Positions 10,010-22,400 of a stretch of DNA of 29,915 bases are shown here, piece after piece (positions within the stretch are counted from its first letter, which is position 1; each line of letters opens with the position of its first letter). The translations under genes were made by a program, and so were the position numbers. The notes below the pieces were generated by a model. The model was not told the origin of the DNA, did not search any database, and was given only the letters and a program-made list of their open reading frames with translations. This stretch comes from Saccoglossus kowalevskii (taxonomy: Eukaryota > Hemichordata > Enteropneusta > Harrimaniidae), in assembly GCF_000003605.2 (NCBI RefSeq), contig NW_003135839.1, positions 36,512-66,426 on the forward strand, written 5' to 3'.

Positions 10010-10103
10010 TGATATCAGGAAGGGGAGAGGTAAAAGAAAAGTTACCCTGCTTCACGCGTAGTGGTCACGTTACCTTACATAAATCTACATTTAAGAAGTA
10101 GTC

Positions 10104-10109
10104 TTTATT
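10104..10109 (-). terminator. candidate polyadenylation signal for the receptor gene
   Basis: AATAAA on the minus strand (TTTATT on plus), about 190 nt after the stop codon of the candidate terminal exon at 10414-10297. It fits the end of the minus-strand transcript if that exon is the true last one. Confidence 0.4.
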
Positions 10110-10199
10110 GGAAAATAGGTACCACATATACAGTGAGTACTGTTGATTTGATTACAACTACAGACGAAAAATACAGATTCTTGTTTTTTATCTTCATTG

Positions 10200-10224
10200 T
10201 ATATATATATATATATATATATAT
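10200..10224. repeat. (TA)n microsatellite
   Basis: About 12 uninterrupted TA dinucleotides lie between the candidate last receptor exon and its candidate poly-A signal. Confidence 0.95.
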
Positions 10225-10296
10225 CAATCGACAATGACACGTGTTTATGTGGACTGCATATTATTTCCTTTGTGTTTGACCATGCACGATTTCGAC

Positions 10297-10414
10297 CTAG
10301 TTTTTTTTTAACGTTGCATGGTGTTTTTGTTCCCGGAAGAGGGCGCTACCGACTTCTTGGTCACAGCTATTCCGCTTTCGATTATTAGAATCGGATCCAA
10401 GTGGACTGCTACGA
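10297..10414 (-). CDS. candidate terminal exon of the receptor guanylyl cyclase
   Basis: A strong acceptor (pyrimidine-rich TTTTCTTCTTGTACCAACAG) opens into 39 codons ending in TAG at 10299-10297. One base completes the phase-2 codon left by the previous exon (AG+T = Ser). The tail is polar and basic ([17 protein letters not shown]...) with no known domain, as is common for C-terminal extensions after a cyclase domain. An AATAAA lies about 190 nt further on. Alternatives are the exon at 7620-7404, or read-through of the previous exon to a TAA at 10777-10775. Confidence 0.4.
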
Positions 10415-13400
10415 CTGTTGGTACAAGAAGAAAATATATTGACCGCATTAAGAGAAGGTAACAAGCAAGACACCGCCAATAAATTTGAACAGTCATTTGA
10501 CCGGTAGCATAGTAGTTGTAGCATCGGTCACGTGATCAGTAGGCTAGTCAAATCCTACTTTGGGTTGAACACCAGACAGGGTTGATCCCTTCCCTTGGCG
10601 CGTGTGCCACATACTCAATGGGAAATGGGAAGGCTAAATCCACTGGCCGAGGTTCTGTCTCATAAAATATTTTAGTCAAATCACGAATGCAACGAAAGAG
10701 AATGCGTCAATCTTCTTCCCTTTCCTCAAGTGTGATAACTGACAACCGATCGAGATGCAACACTACCTGCTTGATTAAATGTAAGTCACTTGCCTTTGAC
10801 CGTTAGCTTTCTTCGTTCCAATAAGATAAAATGTTTTCATATAACCTTTGCCCTGAAATAAAAACAACAACGACGCGATTTTTGCAGTTTAAATTTAATA
10901 CGGCGCTGATTATAATGAGCTGCTACTACTTATCACGACCACTGGTCAAACGACCAATCACAATGCATTTTTGAGAAAACTCGAAAATTTAAAAATTGTC
11001 AAGGATCTCATTTAGGTAGATTGATATTCTTTTAGACATGTTGTACTAGAGACCCTACTTCATTCAATATAATGCTGCATAACGTGTCTCAGCTGGCCTG
11101 GACCGGACGATTAGAAAGACGGGGTCCATACGGTGGGTAGGATAATTATATGGTAATTTCCCATGTACATTAAGCAGTATGATATGCATATATTTTACAC
11201 TGAATCTGATATTAGAGTTGGACATTCAATACTAAGCATCTACACAACAATCGCCAAAACTATTTCAGTGGCGGTGGCACAGGTGGGGGCTGTAGAGGAG
11301 GCCTTGAAAAATATGTTGGGGGCGTTGCCCCTCCACAATCAAGCTGAAACCGTTTTGTGTCAGCAAAACTTGCCCCTCAAAATGCAGGAAATAGCATTTC
11401 AGAGGATCTATATTTCAAAATGTCTAAGGGTGAGAGTGCCCCGATTCCCTACTAGTAGTAAAGTCACGCGAGCTTGGTGAGCAGATCTCGCGCCAACATG
11501 CAAAATTGCGTGCCGTCGCATTAGAATCTACACATTTTACATCTAATCATTAAACACATATACATTAAATACCCACACATATATTGAACACATACCTTTA
11601 TTTCAATTTCTCCACGACATTGAAACTGATAAATGTCACGAGCATTTAACAAATGATATGTCCACTTGCTGCAGTGAATCTTCATAGCTGTAAACATATG
11701 CATAGAGTAACAATAAATACGTTACGTCATCACCCCCAAAGTAACCATACCGTCGGGGTAAGTGTAGCAAAGGTAGGTCAGATTATTTGGTGATTAAAAT
11801 TGTAATAAAGTTTCTCGTTTTTACAGATTTATTAATAAAATAAGACTCCTTGGCGCGAATTAATTATTATTAACTACACAAAGAGTATAAGTGATTACGT
11901 AATATGGGAGTGGTTCATAACATCAGTAGATAAAATTAATCACAAAGGTCGTTCATGGTGACCGTGGGTGAGTGGAATGAAAATATGCTTAAACAGAACG
12001 TGACACAAGTAGGCCGGTTTAAATGACGCATCGTTAAATTGGAATGGGGTAGAAAGAAAGTCAAGGGTACTACAACACTGACACATTACGTAGTGAAAAC
12101 AATAAACGCGATATGTGCTTGTCATAAAAGAACCCGTCAATTTATATGCACAATAGAGCATTGCAAAAACAACTCTCCGCCACGCAGCCAAATCCATTAC
12201 CGATGTCTCAAGACGGACAATTGATAATAAACGATATCTTAATATTCATAACTTACGTTCGCATGAGCTTTCCATTCTCGCTGCCACGTTGATCGTATCG
12301 CCGAACAAGCAGTATCTGGGCATAGCGACGCCAACCACACCGGCGGCACAAGAACCGCTGTTTATGCCTATGCGAACCGTCACTTTTTTGCCTGGCATAT
12401 GTCCTATCTGGAACATCGAAGTCGCTGTCAACATATCTAATGAGAGGTTGGCAATGTGAAACGCATGATTGTCCCCGTTATGTTTAGGTAGGCCAGATAC
12501 GACCATGTATGCGTCGTTAATAGTTTCAACCTAATGAGAAATAGTACCATAGAGAAGGATTGTTACGGTAGAACGCTATGAAAAGTGAAAAATGTATCGT
12601 CATTTTCGTCGGTTTTACATAATGTGACAACAATTTTAGATGTATGAAGCCGAAAAAATGATGCGCAAAAGGGATGAATGCGTATGTTTTTTCGGGTATA
12701 ACGAGTTTCACCATCGATTCCTAAGTATATATCCAACATTTTGCTCTGTAACGTTGAGTACAAATAATACATTTTGTGTTTTTTAATAAAAATGGTTATG
12801 TCAGGAAGTATTATCGATTTGAAATTATTTGGATTCAAAGTTTATATCTGAAATGCTGATGTTTTTGCTCTTTCTTTAATCAGACTGACAGTCAGCTAAA
12901 AAGTCCACACACCGCGTACTAATACTAAAATAATTAATTAAAGCCTGATTTTAACACGGGTTATAATATGCCCACAAGTCAAAAAACGTACGATAACAAC
13001 CTAACTAGATTGCCATATGCATCTGCATTCGAATCATTCGGTACCGATCGGCTAGGGACGAAACATTATATTTAATTGATTCGTCAGATAAGGCCCGTAA
13101 TTTGTTTTTAGTCACTTTGGATTATCATTTTAACTGTTTGCCAAATGTGTGTATATTTTTGTTGCTGAATTGTAATTTTTTTAAATTTTGATTCGGTCAA
13201 ATACGCTATAAGTATTCTATTTGATATTCACCAACCTTATAAACGTCATATCGTTCGATGATCTCATCAAAACATGTGTATACGTCATTCAAAAGGTCGA
13301 CAATCTGATAAAAATAACACAAAAACATTTACACTAATATGTGTATGAATATATGTCGTAAGAAAAATCGAAGGTAGTACATCTGGGATATGATATAAAT

Positions 13401-16400
13401 AAATATAATAAGTATATTTGAGGCTTATGCGCGTAAACACAAAGTTTAATAATCGGAAGCGAAAACATCATACACATCGGGTCCATGATTTTTTTATTTT
13501 GGGAATAGCCCCGGGGAAATCTTTTTCCAATTGACGTGATTACGCGGATATGTTCATTTCTCGCAAAGCAGACGAAAACATTCGCCAATCACTCTATTTG
13601 AAAAAGTGACCTGCAATATACTAGTATTCAGCCAGGGTCTTTTAGATTCAAAGTTATGAACACGTCGTGTAATTATTACTACGCACTTGACATTGTATTG
13701 CCAGAGGGTGAATACTTTATTGGGCATGTTGAGTTGCCTTCTTTCGTTCAAGGTGGTGTATTTCAGTTTAAGGAAATATCTGGCTGATTGTGAATCATAT
13801 TCCCACGGAAGAGTGAAACGTTCATGAACAATTAGTCATAATTATGGCAACACAGTTGATGTGTATCGTCGACCGTTCATAGCGTCGATATATATTGTTC
13901 GAACCGTTTTGAAATACTGTTATTGCTTTTCTTCAATTGCTTGAATAAATCGATTATCAGTATGTCAAGACAAGCTCTAATATTGGAAATGAAAAATACA
14001 TTATAATATCGGACTGTCTTAGCTGGAAACACACTTTAAAATGCCAGCGGACATTGATATATTAATATTCACTGTAATTACATTATGGCTACGACCAGTA
14101 ATGGTCTAACTAACTAGTCTATATCACCGATAATCTCACCTGCATAGGCTTACTCTGTGCTGCAATATTATTGAACCCACAAATATTTGAAAAGAATACT
14201 GTGACCTTTGCGTAACTTTCTGGATCGACCGTCACACCGGCCTTCAGTTTCTCTGCGACTAATCTGTATAGTCAGAAAATTGGTTTAGTAAGTCAAACAT
14301 TGAACTTGAAATGATATATCAAATATGGCTGTGAAATATACAGAATATTTCGGTGTCGAACCTTTACGTCAAAAGATAAAGCTATTTTCCAAAATATCAC
14401 TTGAAATTCAGAGTATAATCACATGCCAAGTGTTGGGTTACTCACGTTGGTAGCATGCGACATAACAGCATGTCCGTCTTTTTCTTTTCCAATGTCAATT
14501 GTGCAGTTCTTTCCTCCACAAGCTCTTCCAAGTTGTCGGCATATCGTTCCATCTTTTGGAGGGCGTTCTCAAGAACGTTTGGTTTTCTGTGGAATATTTT
14601 CGGAATGAAGTTAAAGCGGGAGGGTCGTCACCTGCGCACGCGCGGGAATTGAGCCCCAAGTAACGATAGCAATACACGCTAAAAACGCAAAAAGCTCATG
14701 GGTAGATGCTTGTTTGTAAACATTGAAACGCCAGGGCCATCTAACGCATGCGCAGGTGACGAATCCCCCGCTTTAATGCACACATTACCGCCTCTTAAAA
14801 AACAAGGCAGTATAAAGTATATTAATATTCAAAACAAGGGGTTTCATCTTGCAGTAGCACATTTTCTGAGATCGAAAGATGTTTACATACACCAAGAGAA
14901 CTATATTTTTTAAGAAAAATAACATGTTGATAACTTACTTTCCATTATTGATTACAATTAGCTTTTGTTTTATTTGTTTAAAGTCTAGTCTGGACTCCGG
15001 ATCCTCGCTAAAACAGCTTTCGAGTATTGTCATCAGGTTTGGCTCACACATAGTGGGTAGAACGACTGGCCTGAAAGGGGGGGTTTCTCCGCTGCGAACA
15101 CGATTGACTATATCTGTAAATTGAATGAATAAATTGTACATGCAAATGAACATTACAAAATGAAACAGAGTATTCGAACCCACAATCATGGCAAAAAAAA
15201 TAAAGTAGAACATCGTGTATTTTAGAAATAAATATAAATCACAGAATGAATTGCAAACATAGTATAAGAGAAACACGTGTTGGCGACGTGCATATAAAAT
15301 ACCATGCATGCATGAACATGAGGGAAATGGTTAATTAGGTTTACCAAGCAAGTTGTAAACTACTGAAATAATTTCAGAACTACGCTGTTAAAAATTGTGA
15401 TTACGTCAAATTGGTGATATATGGGGTAATTTAGTTAGATCACATACATACAACTATTTGATGAACCAAACGTCAACATTTCATGTACCTTTTGTCGGCA
15501 TGCCCTCGTGCTCCGTCGGGAAGGGGCCTTTACGTTGAATGATTTCTTGCAAAATAACACCAAAGCTATAGACATCCCCTTTTTTGGTGCCATTTATCGA
15601 GGGGTTCGACTCGCGTAGCAGCTCAGGAGCAGTCCAAAGTTGTTCTGCAATGACAAAACCGAGTATACTGTTATAACCTAATTATTATCATATATTACAT
15701 ATATAAAATTGTATATTACATGGTATATTGCCCGCAAAGGGGATAATACATGGTATATAACATGGATGAGGTGACTAAAGATACCGCGCAACGATACTGT
15801 GTATAAGACTTTGTCTTTCGTTACACTGCTGCTGTCCCGGCTGTGGTTGCTTTCAAGGTTTTTAGGGAACTTTAGGCATCCGAAATAAACAGCGAACGTG
15901 CCAGAATGGATATTTAGTTAGAAACTCTGTTTCGATGTTTAGAGTATTCTTTATATTAAGCAAATATATACGGCGAATCCGCCGCTGAAACATCGCATCC
16001 GGGATCGCTGCGGCGCGTTCTACGCTGAGAGGGTTCTACGAGTGCCATGCCGAGAACGCTCTAAGCCGGGTGACCGGTAAATGTAGATATAAGGTGTGGT
16101 GCGTTCGGGAAATGTCATAGCAGTCACTTCCACGGCGTTCTGACATTTTAATATGATGAGTTATAAAAGGACTCGCGTTTGAGAAGCAATACTTTTATAC
16201 TCGAAAAATTGAGTGATTTGCAGTGTATATCTAGCAGTTTCTATCCTCATAAATCAATGTATGTATGTATGCTATTGAATAATGTGTCAGTTGCCGACCT
16301 TCTATTATGGTCATGACCATCCTCCCTTTGGGCAGGCAACACATCGTGATATTGCCCTCAAAAACATGTGTTATTATTTAAATGTCACATGTTCGTGTTT

Positions 16401-19400
16401 TAAAAGTACATTAAACACGTAAATACACACTTGTCCATTTTTCTTGACCTATCTCTGCCACTGAAAGTCTTTGTTCAATCAAGCATCTCTTTGCTGCTTC
16501 TCTCTGGCGTATGGCACCACACCCAAATCCTGTCACTTTTAACGCCCATTTTTTGTCAACAACGCAAGTTGAAGTTTTCAAATTACCATGACAGCCGAGA
16601 CTGCTCTTGTGAATATATTCCATNNNNNNNNNNNNNNNNNNNNNNNNNNNNNNNNNNNNNNNNNNNNNNNNNNNNNNNNNNNNNNNNNNNNNNNNNNNNN
16701 NNNNNNNNNNNNNNNNNNNNNNNNNNNNNNNNNNNNNNNNNNNNNNNNNNNNNNNNNNNNNNNNNNNNNNNNNNNNNNNNNNNNNNNNNNNNNNNNNNNN
16801 NNNNNNNNNNNNNNNNNNNNNNNNNNNNNNNNNNNNNNNNNNNNNNNNNNNNNNNNNNNNNNNNNNNNNNNNNNNNNNNNNNNNNNNNNNNNNNNNNNNN
16901 NNNNNNNNNNNNNNNNNNNNNNNNNNNNNNNNNNNNNNNNNNNNNNNNNNNNNNNNNNNNNNNNNNNNNNNNNNNNNNNNNNNNNNNNNNNNNNNNNNNN
17001 NNNNNNNNNNNNNNNNNNNNNNNNNNNNNNNNNNNNNNNNNNNNNNNNNNNNNNNNNNNNNNNNNNNNNNNNNNNNNNNNNNNNNNNNNNNNNNNNNNNN
17101 NNNNNNNNNNNNNNNNNNNNNNNNNNNNNNNNNNNNNNNNNNNNNNNNNNNNNNNNNNNNNNNNNNNNNNNNNNNNNNNNNNNNNNNNNNNNNNNNNNNN
17201 NNNNNNNNNNNNNNNNNNNNNNNNNNNNNNNNNNNNNNNNNNNNNNNNNNNNNNNNNNNNNNNNNNNNNNNNNNNNNNNNNNNNNNNNNNNNNNNNNNNN
17301 NNNNNNNNNNNNNNNNNNNNCTCATGGGTAAACGCGTGTTTGTAAACAATGACATGATGTGTCCGTCTGACGCATGCGCGGGTGACGACTCCCCCGCTTT
17401 AATGCTTATCATTAAACCAGATAATACCAGAATGTTTGCACGCGAGTTGCTGTAGGGACCCGACATTTTGTTTTCAGGGTACTGCAGATGTTTGAGTTTT
17501 CATAATAATACTACTGTAACAATACATGGCCGAGTATAAAGCCTCACAGTAGCAACAGGGGAAAATGGGCTAAACACTGATCAGTAATTCAAACATTTTC
17601 TAAGCGTTGCTAAGCATGCTACTATGGTAACCTATACATCAGATATAGGCGAATACGGTAGTGTTTATGCCGTACCAACGTTTGTCTGAGGGACTACCTG
17701 ACGGCCAATTTCGCGATCGTGGTTTGTGGCTATAATGCTTATTTAAAATAACATTTTAAAATATTATTCGGACTCTTGCTTGTGTGAAACGTATAACATG
17801 TTTCTGTGGCAAAGGGTAATAACATGAGCCCATATCAGACACAATTTATATTTTGTCGCAATCCATAGTGTTACTTCGTAAAACACAGATGATGTGCTGT
17901 GATCGCGTAACAATCATTGAGATCGAGATCTCGAGTTACAGTTATAGTTTTAAAAAAATGTGTTTACCTCAACTATGTCAAACATAAAGGAACTGCGGAA
18001 CATCCAATCTAAGCGGATATCATCATTTTCTAGAATGTCCTTCAACGTAAAACAATACTTTATAAGAATACATTTTCAAGAAATTGTCAATATGAAATAT
18101 AACTGAATACCTGGAAATGCATCAATTGAAAAAATAACGAGTGTTCTTACCATAAGCATGCCTTTAGCACAGTAAACTGACAGAAGCAGATTATGACCAG
18201 GTTCCAAGCAAATACCAATGAACTTATTCACATTATCGTGGTGTAGATTACGCATCTGCAATTAGACCATGACAAGCGAAATGTTAGACTTGGGTAGTCA
18301 CATGTTGCAATGATACATCGGTAAATATACAGTGACAATGTAGCGTTTTGGATAAGGTAAAGTTCGGAGACGTATCTGCACGACATAACGTTTTTGAACA
18401 AAAACAAACTCAACGATACCAGTAACATGATGATTATATTCGCTGTCATATTACTGAATTGTATACTAACGGTCTTAAATTCTTCTATTTCATTCTTTGT
18501 GAGAGACAAATGACCTCCTGAAATACGTCTTACGACACAGAGTAACGACTGGCACCATGCTAGCTCCATGGAGATGTCCACAACTTCTGATGACGTCATT
18601 AGTGACATCCTGTCGTAGTAAGATTCGTGAAATGAAGCCGTCTGCAATTGCATGTAAACAGGAAGAAAATGTATATTTTCATTGCATTATTTATCAAGCA
18701 TACAACTTTACAGTGTTGTACCCGATCTGTACCTTGCACGCCAAACGAGGTCGACTTGTACCCGCTTGGCGAGATTATTTCATAATCACTTTGAAAATTC
18801 AAAGCCGCGCATACATCGCTACATGTACAATTACATCGCTACGCGACTTGCGTGTTATTGATGGAGTTTGTTTCTTATATTTACAGTAACTATAAGAATT
18901 ATTTTAATACAGGTTGCGACTTGAGATTGGAGGTCTCATCAAATCATTTTATATTACGGACTCTCACCTTCTCGGTTTTCACAAACTTAAGGTCTGAATA
19001 CTGTATCTTCCATAGCGAATTCCCCATCTTTTCCCGTGAATGGCGACTGTGGAGATAAATGAAGTGGTAAAAGTGAGGAAGGATTTATTACTGTCATAGT
19101 CCAATTGGAATAATGAGGAAAACGTTTATACCTACTGGGATTCAAAATAAACCATAGTTTCAGTTTCTCTGGGTTGTTATCTCAACATAGAAATTATCAT
19201 CACTGCCTGACTGAATTCAAGTGTGAAATAATATTACTAAATCAAAGAAAGCTTGGAATGCACTCTAATGTGCTGAGAGTATTGGAGACAAGAGACAATG
19301 TAACAGACCATCCATGTACCAAGTTTCATTGAAATGTGATTAGAACCAACAAATTATAAATTATTATGCTAATTATGGAAATAATAGATTTTAACGCAAA

Positions 19401-22400
19401 ACTAATCAGGTTTGCACATTGACCTAGAGCATCAATGTTTCATTGAAATTGAATAATCAGTACTGTAGATATCAGCGTGAAAGCTTTAAATTGATTTAAT
19501 TATGCAATTTAGGTAATTAATTTGTACAGATTTTAACCCCAAATTAATCAGGTCTGTCTATTGTCTTTGAGCATTTATGTACCAAATGTTATTGAGATGT
19601 GATTTGAGATATCAGTAAAGTTGAAAAATTGGTTAGTTATTAGATAATTAGATAATTATTTACCCCAAAACTGAATCAGATCTCTGCATAGTCCTACAGG
19701 ATCTATGTCCCATGTTTTATTGACATGTGATGATTCCTACTTAATATATCAGTGGAAGAACTGAAAATCAACTAATTATGCAAATTAGGTGATTAATATG
19801 CACAAATATGTAATCCAAAACAATCGATCTCTGCTTAGTCCTAGAGTATCTATGTACAGTTTCATTGAAATGTGATGATTAGTAGTTGAGATATCAGCGA
19901 AAAAGCTGAAAATTAACTAATTATGCAAATTAGGTGATTAATATGCACAAATATTTACTCCAAAACAATGAATCTCTGCATAGTCCTAGAGTATCTATGT
20001 TCAAAGTTTCATTGGAATGTGATGATTACTACTTGAGAAGCTGAACAATAATTAATTATGCAAATTAGGTAATTATATTACCCTAAAAACTATCAGGTCT
20101 GTGCAGTGTCCTATGACATCTATGTATCAAATTTCATTGAAATATGATGATTAGTACTTGAGATATCAGTAGAAAAGCTGAAAATTGACTTATCATTATG
20201 CAAATTAGCTAATTATTATGCACAAATTTTTACCTAAAACTAATCAAATCTGCGCATTAGTTCAGAGCATCTATGTACCAAGTTTCATCAAAATCCAAAT
20301 GATTGGTTCTTTAGATATCAGTGGAACAATCACGAAACTGCTAAAAAATAGCTAATTATCATGCAAATTAGGTAATTAATATGCATAAATTTGTACCAAA
20401 ACCTAATCAAATATGCGCATTTGTTCAGAGCATCTATGTACCAAGTTTCATTGAAATTTGATTAGTGTTTCTTGAGATAACGGTGGAACAAAAAAAAGTG
20501 AAGTACAGCTGACGGATCATAATAGTCGCAGTGTTCTGCTAAATATAAGGGATTAGAAGTGTATAGCTACTTTGTTTATTATTTTGTATTATAACATGGT
20601 GTTCCGGGATTATATAAGACGTCATTTTTTAAATTAAGGTAAATCTTACTTATGAAATAGATGAAATGTAAATGATGACTTCAAACAGTTCGGGGTTTTC
20701 ATTGAGAAAACGATGAATGGCGACATTGTTATCTGTATTAAAATACATTCAGAATTTGATCATATGGTGGAAGTATGATACCGTACATAGCATTGTACAC
20801 ATGTGAACTCACCTGTAAATATAAACAGCACAAACTATTATAATTACACAAAAAGCAATCGCCACACAAACACCAATAATCAGTCCTGAATAGTCTGCAA
20901 AAAATATACCAAAAGCTCAGATATTGTGTACATTTGTATGTTTCAATATAGAACGAAATTGGCGATATGTATTTTAGTGACTGGTGGACAATGTAATGAG
21001 TCGTATTTAAGTAATGAGTCGTATTTGTGATGTCTAAAGCTCTCTATTTAAAGATATGCGTACTTACTGGTATACGGTTAAAGCTGTGGTTTGTTTTTCA
21101 TCATGAATTCAAAAAAAAAATCAATATAAATCTCACAATAAAATAGTTCTTTGTCTCCCCATCACGGAAGATTCATCACATTCCATGCCACAAAAATCGC
21201 ATATTAAAGTATAAATATCATTATGATATTGGACAATACTCACTACTGGTAGTATCACACAGCTCATCTAGGAATCCACATGATGGTTTATCAGATGGAG
21301 GGTCAAGTGTTCCATATTTTGACCAGATTGGTTGCAGAAAAGAATCAAATATCTGTAAAGCAGTATGTGTAACATATTACTTTTCCAATTTAAGATGCAA
21401 GGGGGAGCAAAAAGATGTTTATGAATTTCCTTCGTGTATATATATATGGTTTGTGATACCAAACCCTGTAAACAGAATATCATGTTAACGCGTTTTTTTG
21501 GAAATGTCTTTGGTCATTGCTCACCTTGGCGTTTTCATCAACTCGAACCTCAGCAAAGGCAGCTAAATGCCCAGATGGTCTGAGGTCCAACAGCAAATAA
21601 TCAGGCTCCCGGTCTCCGTTTTCATCCATTATTACTGTACCAGACATTCCTGTATAATAACGACGTCAATCCCGGTAATTGATATACAAATGTTATTATT
21701 GTAATCATGTTTCATTCAAGGCAAACATTCAAATAGTTTATTGTTTAGATTACTAGTAAGTTCCAAAATAAATAAAGAACCGATGGATAGACATTGTTTT
21801 TTGGAATATTAACCATGCAGGAGAAAGTGGTATATATCTTATTTTATTTTCTATTAACGATCACCACTCAATTTAGACGTATGATACAGTTTTGGCATGT
21901 GTGCATGCAGACATGCATATTGTGTTATCGTTCGAATAATATGTGGAATTTGGCATCTAAATTCCAAACATATATGTTTAAATAGAAAAAAGCTTTTGTC
22001 ATATTTCCCTGAAACAGAATATACATATTATGTGTCTTTCAATGTTATATGTCTATTTTCCCGAAATGTATGCATACTCTATGTTTATTCATAATTGTTT
22101 GCATAGTATTATAAGATATAATGAAGAGAACGCCATTATTATTTTCGAACAACCCATAAGTAGTAAACAGGTTTACCTTCGAATTTTAGTCCTTTGACAT
22201 TTTCAAACCATGCTTCGCCATCTCGTGGATCATTTCCTTGTTCTAAACTCTTGTTCAAAGCAATAGCATACAGTAAAGTAGCATCGTGTAAATAAGGTGA
22301 GAAAAGATTTCCCTGAAACAGAATGCATTAATTAAAACCTGAAGACACGGAAACGTTCGCTTTTGAGCAAAACCAACATCCATATTGGTCAAAATGTTTT

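Noticed and set aside
10540-10700. Minus-strand frames with GKGSTLSG and a 50-codon ORF as the last cyclase exon
   Set aside because: The true closing motif [12 protein letters not shown] with a clean acceptor is at 10852-10794. These frames lack a TYWL-like motif.
11163-11480. 105-codon plus-strand open frame
   Set aside because: It runs through dispersed repeat B, whose other copy does not preserve the frame.
16411-17466. Apparent long ORFs across the gap
   Set aside because: They are open only because of Ns; the sequenced parts are a MITE and receptor exon 12.
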